A stretch of 64,000 bases of DNA, taken from positions 1,960,501-2,024,500 of the forward strand of contig NZ_CP009122.1 of the NCBI RefSeq assembly GCF_000803645.1, in the 5' to 3' direction. The notes beneath the pieces are model-generated. The model had not been told where the DNA came from, ran no database searches, and saw only the letters and a list, made by a program, of their open reading frames with translations. Both the position numbers and the translations under genes were made by a program. Positions 26,125 through 35,948 of the stretch are shown one piece after another; the first letter of the stretch is position 1; each line of letters starts with the position of its first letter. This stretch comes from Sphingopyxis fribergensis (GTDB lineage: Bacteria > Pseudomonadota > Alphaproteobacteria > Sphingomonadales > Sphingomonadaceae).

Positions 26125-26358
26125 TCAGCGGTTTTCGGTTTCCGCGGTGGGGGTCGGCGTCGCGCTCAGGTCGGGCGCGCGCTGGCCCTCGATATGCTTC
26201 GGCGCGGCGGGCGGCACATCATCTTCCGACATGCCCTTTTTGAAGCTCTTGATGCCCTTGGCGACATCGCCCATCATGTCCGAAAACCGGCCCTTGCCAA
26301 ACAGCAGCAGGACAAGAATCCCGACCACGAGCCAATGCCAGATGCTGAAGCTACCCAT
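26125..26358 (-). CDS. tatA: Sec-independent protein translocase TatA
   Basis: The pore-forming Tat subunit, 77 residues. It has the short N-terminal membrane helix [16 protein letters not shown], the [20 protein letters not shown] hinge plus amphipathic helix, and a short disordered tail. The length and the K-G-x-K-x-F pattern separate it from TatB. It stands 24 bp after scpB and leads tatB and tatC. Confidence 0.95.
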   Translation of the reverse strand: MGSFSIWHWLVVGILVLLLFGKGRFSDMMGDVAKGIKSFKKGMSEDDVPPAAPKHIEGQRAPDLSATPTPTAETENR

Positions 26359-26382
26359 TTATCGTCTCCTTGAAGCGCCCAT

Positions 26383-26976
26383 CTAGGCCTCTTCGCCGTC
26401 TTTTACTAGGTCCAGTTCGCCGACCGCCTCCTCAAAAGCGAGGTCGACGGGGTCGAGCAGGCCGGCTGCGCGGAGATCGTCGATTCCCGGCAGGTCCTTG
26501 CGGCTGTTGAGGCCGAAATGTTGCAGGAAAGCGTCGGTCGTCTTGTAGATCAGCGGCCGTCCCGGCACCTCGCGTCGCCCCGCGGGTGCGACCCACTCGG
26601 CCTCCATCAGCACATCTAGCGTTCCCTTCGACGTCTGGACTCCGCGGATCGCTTCAATTTCCGCGCGACTCACCGGCTCATGATAGGCAATGATCGCAAG
26701 CACCTCGGCCGCCGCGCGCGACAGCTTGCGCGGATCGTCGCGCTCGCGGCGAAGCAGATGAGCCAGATCAGATGGGGTCTGGAAATGCCAATGCCCGCCG
26801 CGCTCGACAAGTTCGATCCCGCTGCCGTTATGGCGCGCCGCAATCCTGACGATGATCGACCGCACCTCACCCGGCGTCATTTCATCGCCCAGCCTGTTCG
26901 CGACCTGGCGCGCGTCGAGCGCTTCGTCGCTGGCGAACAGCATCGCCTCGATTGCGCGCTCCAGGTCGTCGATCAT
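26383..26976 (-). CDS. scpB: Segregation and condensation protein B
   Basis: A winged-helix kleisin-associated protein of the SMC condensin, 197 residues. Typical blocks are AIEAMLFASDEALDARQVA at the N-terminus and LAIIAYHEPVSRAEIEAIRGV in the second half. It works with ScpA and Smc in chromosome compaction and segregation. The start overlaps scpA by 4 bp. Confidence 0.95.
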   Translation of the reverse strand: MIDDLERAIEAMLFASDEALDARQVANRLGDEMTPGEVRSIIVRIAARHNGSGIELVERGGHWHFQTPSDLAHLLRRERDDPRKLSRAAAEVLAIIAYHEPVSRAEIEAIRGVQTSKGTLDVLMEAEWVAPAGRREVPGRPLIYKTTDAFLQHFGLNSRKDLPGIDDLRAAGLLDPVDLAFEEAVGELDLVKDGEEA

Positions 26977-27746
26977 GCTTGTGCAGCCTTAAGATAAAGC
27001 GGTTCGAATGCGCCGTCTTGTTTCAGGTCGACCCGGCCCTGCCGCGCGAGTTCGAGCGCGGCGACAAAGCTCGACGCGATCGCCGAACGGCGCAGTGGCC
27101 CGTCATAGTCCGCCGGCAGGAAATCCGACAGCTCGGCCCAGTCTAGTTTCGCGCCGATCATCCGCTGCAGATGGTGAAGCGCCGCGTCGAGCGTAACCAC
27201 CGGACGGCGGGAAACCATATGAACAACGGGTTCGGAGCGCAGCTTGACCTGCCCATAAGCCGAAAGAATATCGTAAAGACTGGCATCCCAGCGCCGCAGC
27301 TTGATGTCGCGCAGCCCTTCGGGCTTCGCACGCAGGAAGACATCGCGGCCGACGCGGTCGCGCGCGAGTAGCCGTGCCGCCGCCTCACGCATCGCCGCCA
27401 GTCGCTGCAGGCGTAGTTGCAACCGCAACGCGAGTTCATCGGGCGACGGATCCTCGAGCGGGTCCTTCGGGAGCAGAAGTGCCGATTTGAGATAGGCGAG
27501 CCATGCCGCCATGACGAGATAGTCGGCGGCGACCTCCAGCTTGAGTTCGCGCGCCTCGGCGATGAATGTCAGATATTGCTCGACCAGCGCCAGGATCGAA
27601 ATCTGCTTGAGGTCGACCTTTTGACTACGCGCGAGCGTCAGCAAAAGGTCGAGCGGCCCTTCCCAGCTTTCGAACGTCAGCTGGAATGCGTCGTCGCGTT
27701 CAGGCGCTGCCGGCGCGATTTCAAAATCGAGCGGCAGGTCCTCCAT
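26973..27746 (-). CDS. scpA: Segregation and condensation protein A
   Basis: The kleisin subunit of the Smc-ScpAB condensin, 257 residues from the ATG at 27746. The N-terminal block FESWEGPLDLLLTLARSQKVDL and the following ADYLVMAAWLAYLKSALLLP are diagnostic. The frame is open further upstream, but that is the nagZ gene read in another frame. The gap to nagZ is 7 bp. Confidence 0.95.
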   Translation of the reverse strand: MEDLPLDFEIAPAAPERDDAFQLTFESWEGPLDLLLTLARSQKVDLKQISILALVEQYLTFIAEARELKLEVAADYLVMAAWLAYLKSALLLPKDPLEDPSPDELALRLQLRLQRLAAMREAAARLLARDRVGRDVFLRAKPEGLRDIKLRRWDASLYDILSAYGQVKLRSEPVVHMVSRRPVVTLDAALHHLQRMIGAKLDWAELSDFLPADYDGPLRRSAIASSFVAALELARQGRVDLKQDGAFEPLYLKAAQA

Positions 27747-27753
27747 CAGCGGA

Positions 27754-28761
27754 TCAAGCGATCGCGAGCAGCGCGTCGCGCTGATCCACCAGGGTTGCGA
27801 AGGGCCGTTCGTCGCCGTCGCCCAAAATGCGGTCCATCGCACCTTCGAGCCGCGCGCGCGACACGGTGCTGATCGGATCGAGCGCATTGGCGATGCCGAC
27901 CATATCGTCCATCTTTGCCCAGCAGTTGAGCGCGATGTCGCATCCCGCGGCGATCGCATCGGCCGCGCGCGAGGGCACGTCGCCCGACAAGGCCTTCATG
28001 TCGAGATCGTCGGTCATCAGCAGGCCGTGAAAACCGATGCGCTGCCGAATGATGCTGTCGATGACGATCGGCGAAAGCGTCGCGGGGCGGTCGGGATCCC
28101 ATGCCTCGAAAATGACATGGCACGTCATCGCCATCGCCGCATCGCGCAGCGCGGCAAAGGGGGCAAGGTCGGTTTGTAGGTCGCGGTCGGACGCATCGAC
28201 CGTCGGCAAGGCTTCATGCGTATCGACCAGCGCGCGGCCGTGGCCCGGGATATGCTTGACGATGCCGACGACGCCGCCCGACTGCAATCCGCCCAGGATC
28301 GCACGGCCCAGCGCGGCGACGCGCATCGGCTCACTGCCGAGCGCGCGGTCGCCGATCACATCGCTTGCTCCCGGCTGGCGCACGTCGAGCAGCGGCAGGC
28401 AATCGACGGTGATCCCGACCTCGGCCAGCATCACTGCGAGCGCCATCGCATTGAGCCGCGCCGCCTCGATCGCGCTGGCCGGCGCGCGATCGTAGAGCTC
28501 ATCGAACGCCGCCCCGCTCGGGAAGTTCGGCCATTCGGGCGATCGCATCCGCGCGACGCGTCCACCCTCCTGATCGATCAGGATCGGTAGATTGGTCCGT
28601 CCGTCGAGGCTGCGCAACTCGTCCGTCAGCCGCCGCAATTGCTCGCGGTTTTCGATGTTGCGCCCGAAAAGAATATAGCCCGCGGGGTCGCTATCGCGAA
28701 AGAAGGCCCGCTCGTCGTCGGTGAGGGTCAGGCCCGACAGGCCGAAAATTGCCGGTATCAT
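27754..28761 (-). CDS. nagZ: Beta-N-acetylhexosaminidase (glycoside hydrolase family 3)
   Basis: Cytoplasmic enzyme that removes N-acetylglucosamine from 1,6-anhydromuropeptides during peptidoglycan recycling. It is 335 residues, the size of single-domain NagZ. The signature KHIPGHGRALVDTH holds the catalytic His of the mobile loop, and MTDDLDMKAL holds the nucleophile Asp. No signal peptide is present, as expected. It sits 107 bp behind the SPOR-domain gene in the same operon. Confidence 0.95.
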   Translation of the reverse strand: MIPAIFGLSGLTLTDDERAFFRDSDPAGYILFGRNIENREQLRRLTDELRSLDGRTNLPILIDQEGGRVARMRSPEWPNFPSGAAFDELYDRAPASAIEAARLNAMALAVMLAEVGITVDCLPLLDVRQPGASDVIGDRALGSEPMRVAALGRAILGGLQSGGVVGIVKHIPGHGRALVDTHEALPTVDASDRDLQTDLAPFAALRDAAMAMTCHVIFEAWDPDRPATLSPIVIDSIIRQRIGFHGLLMTDDLDMKALSGDVPSRAADAIAAGCDIALNCWAKMDDMVGIANALDPISTVSRARLEGAMDRILGDGDERPFATLVDQRDALLAIA

Positions 28762-28868
28762 CGTGCGTCAAACTCCATCGATCACCGCCCCCTCAGACGG
28801 CAACCACAACAGGAGCATGCCATGACAGGGGTTTTGCACCAACAGAGTCTGCGGCCAAACGGGCCGAA

Positions 28869-29603
28869 TCAGCGGACGACGACGCAATTTTCACCCGCGA
28901 CGCGCAATTTTCCGCACAAATTCGTGGCGTTGGCCGTCGTTCCTGCCGAAACGCGCAAGCGATAGACGGTTCCACTGCCTACTTTCGCCGGCGAAACCGA
29001 TTTGTTGAGTTCGGCCAGATAGGCAAAACGCTTCGACAGGCTGGTCCACGCCTTCGCCGCTGCCGCATCGCTGCTGAACGCGCCAAGCTGGATCATCGCC
29101 GATCCCGAACCCATCGGTGCCGCCTTCGTTTCTGCATCGGGCGTCTTGGCCGAAGTGGCCGCGGGTTTGGCTTTCGCCTTGTCCGCAGGAGCCGCCTTGG
29201 TAACCGCGGCCTCGCGATCCTGCGGTGTCACCGCGGGCTCCTCGGGCATGCGGCTCGGATCGACCTTGCCGGCGGGTTCGGCGCCTTCACTGGCCGAGAA
29301 GCTGGCATCGCCCTCGCCCTCGAACGCCTTGGCTCCGTCGTTCTTGGGCGCGACCTTAAAGTCGCCCTGCTGCGCGGCGATCAGTTCGCCGTTGCCGCGC
29401 GCGCCGCCATTCTGGATCCACCACAGGCCGCCCAGTACCGCACCGATCAGCAGCAAGCCGCCGAGCACCATGACGAGCAGGCGCGCGGGCGACACTTCGC
29501 CATCTTCCTCGAACCCATCGGCGGCTTCGAGCCAGGGCAAACGATCCTCGTCTTCGAGACCGAGACCCGCATCCCCCTGCTCTGCATTCCTGTCGCCCGC
29601 CAT
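28869..29603 (-). CDS. SPOR-domain cell-envelope protein
   Basis: A 244-residue bitopic protein: acidic cytoplasmic N-terminus, one membrane helix at about 41-63, a disordered Ala/Lys/Pro-rich periplasmic linker, and a C-terminal SPOR domain starting near GSAMIQLGAFSSDAAAAKAW. SPOR domains bind glycan strands lacking stem peptides at division sites. The argS stop and this start share one base (TGATG), so translation is coupled. The gene always lies between argS and nagZ in related genomes by my knowledge of the family. Confidence 0.92.
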   Translation of the reverse strand: MAGDRNAEQGDAGLGLEDEDRLPWLEAADGFEEDGEVSPARLLVMVLGGLLLIGAVLGGLWWIQNGGARGNGELIAAQQGDFKVAPKNDGAKAFEGEGDASFSASEGAEPAGKVDPSRMPEEPAVTPQDREAAVTKAAPADKAKAKPAATSAKTPDAETKAAPMGSGSAMIQLGAFSSDAAAAKAWTSLSKRFAYLAELNKSVSPAKVGSGTVYRLRVSAGTTANATNLCGKLRVAGENCVVVR

Positions 29604-31330
29604 CAAACCATCTCCTCGAGCGCCTCAACCCCCATAAGGGACAGCCCGTTGCGGATGACTTGCCCGATTCCGTCAGCCAAATAAAGCCGCGTCGCGGTCA
29701 ATTCGGGATCATTGTCGAGAACGATACGAAGCCCCGGATCATCATTGCCCAGATTATACCAGGCATGGAACGCCGCGGCGACGTCGGCGAGATAGAAGGC
29801 GATCCGGTGCGGTTCGCGCGCCGAGGCGGCCGCCTCGACGATCCGCGGGAATTGCGCGAGCAATTTCACGAGGCCCAGTTCATGCGCGTTGAGACGCGCC
29901 GGAGCGGGCGCTGGCAGCGTGATCCCGGCGTCAGCGGCCTTTTTGCGCAGCCGCGAAATGCGCGCGTTGGCATATTGCAGATACCAGACGGGGTTGTCGC
30001 GCGACGCCTCGATCACCTTGGCGAAGTCGAAATCCATCTGCGCGTCGGCCTTACGCGTCAGCATCGTGAAGCGCACCGCGTCCTTGCCGACTTCGTCAAC
30101 GACATCGGCGAGCGTCACGAAATTTCCCGCGCGCTTCGACATTTTGAACGGCTCGCCATTCTTGAGCAACCGCACCATCTGCACCAGTTTGACGTCGAAA
30201 CGCGTCTTGCCGCCCGTTAGTGCGGCAACCGCGGCCTTGATCCGCTTGACCGTCCCGGCATGGTCGGCGCCCCAGATGTCGATCAATTCGTCGGCATTCT
30301 GGCTTTTCTGGAAATGATAGGCGAGGTCGGCGCCGAAATAGGTCCAGCTGCCGTCCGACTTCTTGATCGGGCGGTCCTGATCGTCGCCGAACTGCGTCGA
30401 GCGGAACAGCGGCAGTTCGACGGGTTCCCAATCCTCGGGCGTCTCACCCTTCGGCGCTTCGAGCTGGCCGTCGTAGACCAGATCGTGATCGCGCAGCCAT
30501 TGCTCGGCGGCGGCGGGTTTGCCCTCGGCCTGTAATTCGGCTTCCGACGAGAAGAGGTCGTGGTGGATACCCAGCTTGGCGAGGTCGGCGCGGATCATGT
30601 CCATCATCGCGCTGACCGCCTCGGCGCGGAACAGGCCGAGCCACGCGCTTTCGGGCGCGCCGACGAAGCGGTCGCCATATTCGACCGCAAGCTTGTCTCC
30701 CACCGGCATCAGATAGTCGCCCGGATATAGGCCTTCGGGGATTGCGCCGATATCTTCGCCGAGCGCTTCGCGGTAACGCATATGCACCGAGCGCGCGAGC
30801 ACGTCGACTTGTCCGCCCGCGTCGTTGACATAATATTCGCGGATCACGTCGTGGCCTGCAAATTCGAGCAGCGCAGCAAGCGCATCGCCAACGACCGCGC
30901 CGCGGCAATGGCCGACGTGCATCGGTCCGGTGGGATTGGCCGAGACATATTCGACATTGACGCGCCGTCCCTGCCCCATCGTCGAGCGGCCATAATCGCC
31001 GCCCTCGCTAAAGATCAGCGCAAGTTCGTCGCGCCAGCTGTCATCGGCAAGGCGCAGGTTGATGAAGCCGGGGCCGGCTACATTCGCCTCCGTCACCTCA
31101 TCGAGCGCGCCGAGTTCGGCGACGAGCAGGTCGGCGAGCGCGCGCGGGTTCATGCCCGCGGGCTTCGCGAGCACCATCGCGGCGTTGGTCGCGACATCGC
31201 CATGCGCGGGATCGCGCGGCGGCTCGACGCTGATTGCGCTCCGGTCGAGACCAGCAGGCAAGGCATCGCGGGCGACCAGCGCATCGAGCGCAGCGTCGAT
31301 ATGGTCGGAAAAGCGGCTGAACAGGGTCAC
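29603..31330 (-). CDS. argS: Arginine--tRNA ligase
   Basis: Class I arginyl-tRNA synthetase, 575 residues. It has the Add-1 N-terminal domain (FSRFSDHIDAALDALVA), the HIGH motif in NPTGPMHVGHCRG, KMSK in EPFKMSKRAGNFV, and a C-terminal anticodon-binding helical domain ending in GLSLMGVEALEEMV. It heads the operon argS-SPOR-nagZ-scpA-scpB-tatA-tatB-tatC. No terminator separates these genes. Confidence 0.96.
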   Translation of the reverse strand: MTLFSRFSDHIDAALDALVARDALPAGLDRSAISVEPPRDPAHGDVATNAAMVLAKPAGMNPRALADLLVAELGALDEVTEANVAGPGFINLRLADDSWRDELALIFSEGGDYGRSTMGQGRRVNVEYVSANPTGPMHVGHCRGAVVGDALAALLEFAGHDVIREYYVNDAGGQVDVLARSVHMRYREALGEDIGAIPEGLYPGDYLMPVGDKLAVEYGDRFVGAPESAWLGLFRAEAVSAMMDMIRADLAKLGIHHDLFSSEAELQAEGKPAAAEQWLRDHDLVYDGQLEAPKGETPEDWEPVELPLFRSTQFGDDQDRPIKKSDGSWTYFGADLAYHFQKSQNADELIDIWGADHAGTVKRIKAAVAALTGGKTRFDVKLVQMVRLLKNGEPFKMSKRAGNFVTLADVVDEVGKDAVRFTMLTRKADAQMDFDFAKVIEASRDNPVWYLQYANARISRLRKKAADAGITLPAPAPARLNAHELGLVKLLAQFPRIVEAAASAREPHRIAFYLADVAAAFHAWYNLGNDDPGLRIVLDNDPELTATRLYLADGIGQVIRNGLSLMGVEALEEMV

Positions 31331-31390
31331 GGGCTGGGCCTATCTTCGGTCAGAAAAGTCTTGCGCGCCCTATCTTAGCTGGGCGGGCGC

Positions 31391-31424
31391 GAAAAGCCCC
31401 GCGTCACCGATCGGTGCGCGGGGC
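31391..31424 (-). terminator. Intrinsic terminator of the lipoprotein gene
   Basis: GCCCCGCG (31396-31403) pairs with CGCGGGGC (31417-31424), with an inner palindrome CACCGATCGGTG. On the minus strand the stem is followed by TTTTCG (31395-31390). It stops transcripts of the lipoprotein gene before argS. Confidence 0.8.
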
Positions 31425-31461
31425 GAAACGAGGCGAGCGGCGCAGAAGCGCCGCCGCGGGC

Positions 31462-32133
31462 TTATCGTCGGACGTTATATTCGAGCTGGTCCTGCGTCAG
31501 TTGGAAGCCGATGAGCAGTTCGAAGCTGGAGCGCTGCACCGCGGCGCGCACTTCGGGAAGGCTGAGCGGATCGACCGCCGCGTCCTGGTCGCCCGCCTTG
31601 CGCTTGCGCGTGATGCGTTCCTGAATGTCAGCGGGCAACGTCGCGGCGGCGCGGTCGACATAGGCCGACGCCTGCGCCCGGCCCGTGCCGCGTACCTGGC
31701 CTTCGGCAAAAGTCACGGCGACATTGCCAAGCCGTTTTGCAACGACCGCGGTCCCGCCCTGCAAGACGGTGGCGTAATAGGGCAAGGTCACGGTGCGCGC
31801 GGGGCCCGCATCGCGGCGGGTCGCGACGACGTCGAAGCTGGCAAGCTGATAGACCTTCTCGGCGGCGTCATTACAAACCGGCACCACATTGGTGATCGCC
31901 GCGACCACGTCGACGGCGCGCGCGTCGCGGCTCGTCGCGGGGTCGAACAGCGTGACGTCGCCGGTGTGCAGCGGCACCGCCACCGCGGGACAGGTGCTGC
32001 GCGTCGCGGTGATGCCGACGCCGCCGGCGATGTCGATTTCATTGTCCTTTGCGCAGCCCGCAACCGTCGCCATGGCTGCCGTGCCGCACAGCACGGTCAG
32101 GAACTTACGCGACGGAAACGAAATGGGCATCAT
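31462..32133 (-). CDS. Hypothetical envelope lipoprotein
   Basis: About 223 residues with a lipoprotein signal peptide: basic start (PSRKF), hydrophobic core and lipobox TVAGC. The mature part contains DVTLFDPATSRDARAVDVVAA, a Cys pair, and a basic stretch (ITRKRKAGDQD). I recognise no family domain; similar proteins are common in sphingomonads as far as I know. ATGs at 32133 and 32130 are both possible. It is divergent from ispH. Confidence 0.75.
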   Translation of the reverse strand: MMPISFPSRKFLTVLCGTAAMATVAGCAKDNEIDIAGGVGITATRSTCPAVAVPLHTGDVTLFDPATSRDARAVDVVAAITNVVPVCNDAAEKVYQLASFDVVATRRDAGPARTVTLPYYATVLQGGTAVVAKRLGNVAVTFAEGQVRGTGRAQASAYVDRAAATLPADIQERITRKRKAGDQDAAVDPLSLPEVRAAVQRSSFELLIGFQLTQDQLEYNVRR

Positions 32134-32296
32134 GATAATCGGGCTTTCCAAACAGGTACGATGACAGGCGTCGGGACGGTTGATCCCGCGTCATGCGCGC
32201 CGCTTCTTATCGGTGCGATGAACGCGGCGCAACAAAGAGAACGAAAGATGAAGCGGCTTTACCCCATATGGCTTGCTGCGCTAGAGCGCGCGCATC

Positions 32297-33277
32297 ATGA
32301 ATGCTCCCCATCCGATGACGCACCCTGGCAGCAGCGAAGCGGCAGAACTCAAGGTTTTGATCGCGGCGCCGCGCGGGTTCTGCGCCGGCGTCGATCGTGC
32401 GATCCGCATCGTCGAACTGGCGCTGCTGAAATATGGCGCGCCAGTCTATGTCCGGCATGAAATTGTCCACAACCGCTATGTCGTCGACTCCCTGAAGGCA
32501 AAGGGCGCGATTTTCGTCGAATCGCTCGATCAGGTTCCCGACGGTGTGCCCGTGGTATTCAGCGCGCATGGCGTGCCCAAAGCGGTGCCGGCGAAGGCCG
32601 AAATGCGTGGGCTCGACTATATCGACGCGACGTGCCCGCTGGTGTCGAAAGTGCACCGCCAGGCCGAGCGCGTATATGATGCGGGGCGGCATATCATCTT
32701 CGTTGGCCACGCCGGCCACCCCGAAGTCGTCGGGACGCTGGGTCAGCTTCCCGAAGGCGCGATGACATTGGTCGAATCGGTCGACGATGTGTCGGCCATG
32801 GCGCCCGCCGATCCCGAAATGCTGTCCTACCTGACGCAGACGACGCTGTCGGTCGATGATACACGCGATATCATCGCCGCGCTCCAGCACCGCTTTCCCG
32901 CGATCACCGGCCCGCGCGGCGAGGATATTTGTTACGCGACGTCGAACCGTCAGGATGCAGTGAAGGCGATTGCCGGGCAGTGCGATCGCATGATCGTGAT
33001 CGGCGCGCCGAACAGTTCGAACAGCCTGCGCCTTGTCGAAGTCGCCGAGCGGCTGGGCACCCCCGCGCATCTCGTTCAGCGCGGCACCGACATCGATCCA
33101 GCCTGGCTGACAAACATCGGCACGCTGGGCATCACCGCGGGTGCCAGCGCGCCCGAGACGCTGGTCCGCGAAGTGATCGACGCCGTCGCCTCGGTCCGCC
33201 CCATCACCGAGGACGTGGTCGTCACCGCCGAAGAGAATATGATCTTCAAACTGCCGCGCGGGCTCGAACCCGCCTGA
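32297..33277 (+). CDS. ispH: 4-hydroxy-3-methylbut-2-enyl diphosphate reductase
   Basis: Last enzyme of the MEP isoprenoid pathway, making IPP and DMAPP. It is a 326-residue iron-sulfur protein. The three cluster cysteines are visible as C29 ([11 protein letters not shown]), C113 (DATCPLV) and C212 ([11 protein letters not shown]); NSSNSLRL forms part of the substrate site. Its stop shares one base with the thrB start (TGATG), so it opens the operon ispH-thrB-rnhA. Confidence 0.96.
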   Translation: MNAPHPMTHPGSSEAAELKVLIAAPRGFCAGVDRAIRIVELALLKYGAPVYVRHEIVHNRYVVDSLKAKGAIFVESLDQVPDGVPVVFSAHGVPKAVPAKAEMRGLDYIDATCPLVSKVHRQAERVYDAGRHIIFVGHAGHPEVVGTLGQLPEGAMTLVESVDDVSAMAPADPEMLSYLTQTTLSVDDTRDIIAALQHRFPAITGPRGEDICYATSNRQDAVKAIAGQCDRMIVIGAPNSSNSLRLVEVAERLGTPAHLVQRGTDIDPAWLTNIGTLGITAGASAPETLVREVIDAVASVRPITEDVVVTAEENMIFKLPRGLEPA

Positions 33278-34239
33278 TGGCCGTCTATACCCACGTCGAA
33301 CCCGACGATCTTGCCGCCCTTGTCGCCAAGTACGACATTGGGACCGTTGTGTCGTGCAAGGGGATTGCCGAGGGCGTCGAGAACAGCAACTTCCTGCTGG
33401 AAACGACCGGCGGTCGCTTCATTCTGACGCTCTACGAAAAACGTGTCAGCGAAGGCGACCTGCCCTTCTTTGTCGATCTGCTGAACCATCTCGCCAGCCA
33501 GAGCTGCCCGGTCCCGGCGATGATCCGCGATCGGTCGGGCGTCGCGATCCAGCAGATTTCGGGCCGCGCGGCGTGCGTGATCCAGTTCCTGCCCGGCATC
33601 TCGCTGACCCAGCCGACACCCGCTCAATGCGAAGCCGCCGGCGCCGCGCTGGGTACCATGCACCGTGCGCTCGAAGCCTATGCGGGTGCGCGCGCGAACA
33701 GCATGGGTCATGATCACTGGCGCGGCGTTGCGGAGGCGACCGGCGACCTCGACGTGGTGTTGCCGGGGCTTCAATCGATCGTCGACGACGAACTGGCGTA
33801 TCTCGACACGCATTGGCCCACCGATTTGCCCGCGCATGTCATCCACGCCGACCTCTTCCCCGACAATGTCCTGATGCTCGGCGACCGGGTCACCGGCCTC
33901 ATCGACTTCTATTTCGCCGCGAGCGATTTCCGCGCCTATGACCTCGTGATTACGCACGCATCCTGGGCCTTTTCAGCCGACGGCAAGCATTGCGATCCCG
34001 CACGCGCCGGGGCTTTGATGCGCGGATATGCGCGCGAAATCACGCTGTCGGACGCCGAAGTCGCCGCACTGCCGCTGCTCGCGCGCGGCGCATCACTGCG
34101 CTTCCTGCTCACCCGCGCCCACGACTGGGTGCATACCCCCGCCGACGCGCTCGTCACGCGCAAGGACCCGTCGCCCTTTCTTGCCCGCCTGCAACGCTAT
34201 AGCGCCGCCGACGCGGCCAGTCTGTTCGCCGCCCGATGA
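33277..34239 (+). CDS. thrB: Homoserine kinase (ThrB, APH-fold type)
   Basis: Phosphorylates homoserine in threonine synthesis. It is 320 residues and belongs to the aminoglycoside-phosphotransferase-like form used by alphaproteobacteria, not the GHMP form. The start [19 protein letters not shown] is typical. The catalytic loop is [13 protein letters not shown] and the metal-binding motif is GLIDFYFA. Flanked by ispH and rnhA with 1 bp and 4 bp overlaps. Confidence 0.95.
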   Translation: MAVYTHVEPDDLAALVAKYDIGTVVSCKGIAEGVENSNFLLETTGGRFILTLYEKRVSEGDLPFFVDLLNHLASQSCPVPAMIRDRSGVAIQQISGRAACVIQFLPGISLTQPTPAQCEAAGAALGTMHRALEAYAGARANSMGHDHWRGVAEATGDLDVVLPGLQSIVDDELAYLDTHWPTDLPAHVIHADLFPDNVLMLGDRVTGLIDFYFAASDFRAYDLVITHASWAFSADGKHCDPARAGALMRGYAREITLSDAEVAALPLLARGASLRFLLTRAHDWVHTPADALVTRKDPSPFLARLQRYSAADAASLFAAR

Positions 34240-34694
34240 GCGAAAGCACCGGTAAGACCGTGATCGTCGCCACCGACGGCGCGTGCAAGGGCAATCCCGG
34301 CCCCGGCGGCTGGGGTGCCGTGCTACGCTGGGGCGACGTTGTAAAGAAACTGTCGGGCGGCGAACCCGACACGACGAACAACCGCATGGAATTAATGGCC
34401 GCGATCGAGGCGCTCGCCGCGCTTAAGCGCAGTTGCAACGTCGAACTGTCGACCGACAGCGTCTATGTTCGCGACGGGATCACCAAGTGGGTTTTCGGCT
34501 GGCAAAAGAACGGTTGGAAAACCGCGGCGAAAAAGCCGGTCGCGAACGCCGACCTGTGGCAGCGCCTGGTCAAGGAAAACGCGCGGCACAGGGTCGAGTG
34601 GATCTGGGTCAAGGGCCATGCAGGCCACGGCGACAATGAACTCGCCGACCAACTGGCCAGCGATGCCGCACTGGAAATCGCTCGGGCGCGCTGA
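34236..34694 (+). CDS. rnhA: Ribonuclease HI
   Basis: Degrades the RNA strand of RNA-DNA hybrids. It is 152 residues. The catalytic acids line up with E. coli D10, E48, D70 and D134 at D14 ([18 protein letters not shown]), E52 (NNRMELMAA), D74 (LSTDSVYV) and D138 (NELADQLA). The basic handle region [12 protein letters not shown] is present. ATGA overlap with thrB. Confidence 0.96.
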   Translation: MSESTGKTVIVATDGACKGNPGPGGWGAVLRWGDVVKKLSGGEPDTTNNRMELMAAIEALAALKRSCNVELSTDSVYVRDGITKWVFGWQKNGWKTAAKKPVANADLWQRLVKENARHRVEWIWVKGHAGHGDNELADQLASDAALEIARAR

Positions 34695-34709
34695 ACGCGC
34701 GCATTTGCG

Positions 34710-35840
34710 TCAGGCGAAGCGCGCGGGCGCGTATAGCGCCGCATCGACGCGCCCCATCATCCCCGCGGGTTCGGGCGCGCCGAGTTGCGCCGCGAGCAGT
34801 CTGGCGATCGCTGGCGCAGTCTGAATCCCGAAACCACCCTGCCCCGCGCACCAGATGAAGGCGGGCTCGTGCGGGTCGGCGCCAAAAACCGGCATGCGGT
34901 CGGGGGCGAAGCTGCGCAGTCCCGCCCATTTGCGCTCGACCGCCACGACCGGCCAGTCGACGACCGACTGTAAGCGGTCGATCGCAAGCGCGACATCCAT
35001 TTCCTCCGGCGCCGCGTCATGCGGCACGGCCGGGGTCTCGTCATGCGGCGTCAGCCAGATGCGCCCCTCGCTCTGCCCTTTGAAGTAAAATTCGCCGCCG
35101 ACGTGGACGACCAACGGCAGGTCCGCGGGAACCGGAACGCCCAGCCGGACTTGCATCACCGTGCGGCGATACGGCTGGATGCCGACCGGCTTGATCCCAC
35201 ATGCGCCCGCGACCTCGTCCGCCCATGCTCCGGCGGCGTTGACGATCAATGCGGCGCGGACCCGTCCGTCGCTCAGTTCGACATCCCAACCCTCGCCGAC
35301 GCGCCGCGCCCGCCGCAACGGCGCACGCGTGATCAGTGTCGCACCTTCGCGTTTTGCGGCGCGAAGATAGGCCGCATGCAAGCCGCCGACGTCAATGTCG
35401 CGGCACGCCGCTTCATAGGCGGCCTCCCGCCATTCATCCCGAAGGCCCGGAACCATATCGGCGACCGGCGCGCCCGACATCCGGTCGATATCGACGCCCC
35501 GCGCCGCAAATTCGGCGGTAAAGGCGTCGACCGCCGCCGCCTCGGATCGTTGCCCCAGCGTCAATGCGCCGCGCGGCGACAAGAAGCCGTGATCGGAAAA
35601 TCCGGGGGACGGGCTGTTCAACGTCTCCAGCGATGCGCGTGTCAGGGGCTGAACCCCTACCCCGCCATAGCTTTCGTGCCAGAAGGCGGCCGATCGACCG
35701 GTCGCGTGATAACCCGGTGCATCCTCGCCCTCGATCAGCATGACGCGACGCCACGGCGCGAGGGCAGCCGCCAGGCTTGCCCCGGCGATCCCCGCGCCGA
35801 CAATCAGCACGTCGGTGGCAGAAGGCGGCGCGGCGGTCAT
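34710..35840 (-). CDS. FAD-dependent amino-acid oxidase/dehydrogenase (DAO family)
   Basis: A 376-residue flavoprotein of the glycine/D-amino-acid oxidase superfamily. The dinucleotide-binding loop is VLIVGAGIAGASLAAAL at the N-terminus, ATGRSAAFWHESYGG follows, and a second FAD block lies near the end (CAGQGGFGIQTAPAIARLLA). Substrate unknown; related proteins include D-amino-acid dehydrogenases. The start at 35840 (MTAAPPSATDVLIVG) is preferred over one 12 bases upstream. It is convergent with rnhA. Confidence 0.88.
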   Translation of the reverse strand: MTAAPPSATDVLIVGAGIAGASLAAALAPWRRVMLIEGEDAPGYHATGRSAAFWHESYGGVGVQPLTRASLETLNSPSPGFSDHGFLSPRGALTLGQRSEAAAVDAFTAEFAARGVDIDRMSGAPVADMVPGLRDEWREAAYEAACRDIDVGGLHAAYLRAAKREGATLITRAPLRRARRVGEGWDVELSDGRVRAALIVNAAGAWADEVAGACGIKPVGIQPYRRTVMQVRLGVPVPADLPLVVHVGGEFYFKGQSEGRIWLTPHDETPAVPHDAAPEEMDVALAIDRLQSVVDWPVVAVERKWAGLRSFAPDRMPVFGADPHEPAFIWCAGQGGFGIQTAPAIARLLAAQLGAPEPAGMMGRVDAALYAPARFA

Positions 35841-35948
35841 GCACCGCCGCATATCGGTTGGCCCACGGAATGCAAGCCGGGCGTTCGGCGCAGCATGGTT
35901 ACGCTTTAGTAAGCCATGTTGCGTAGAAGAAAACCGATGGAAGGCAGC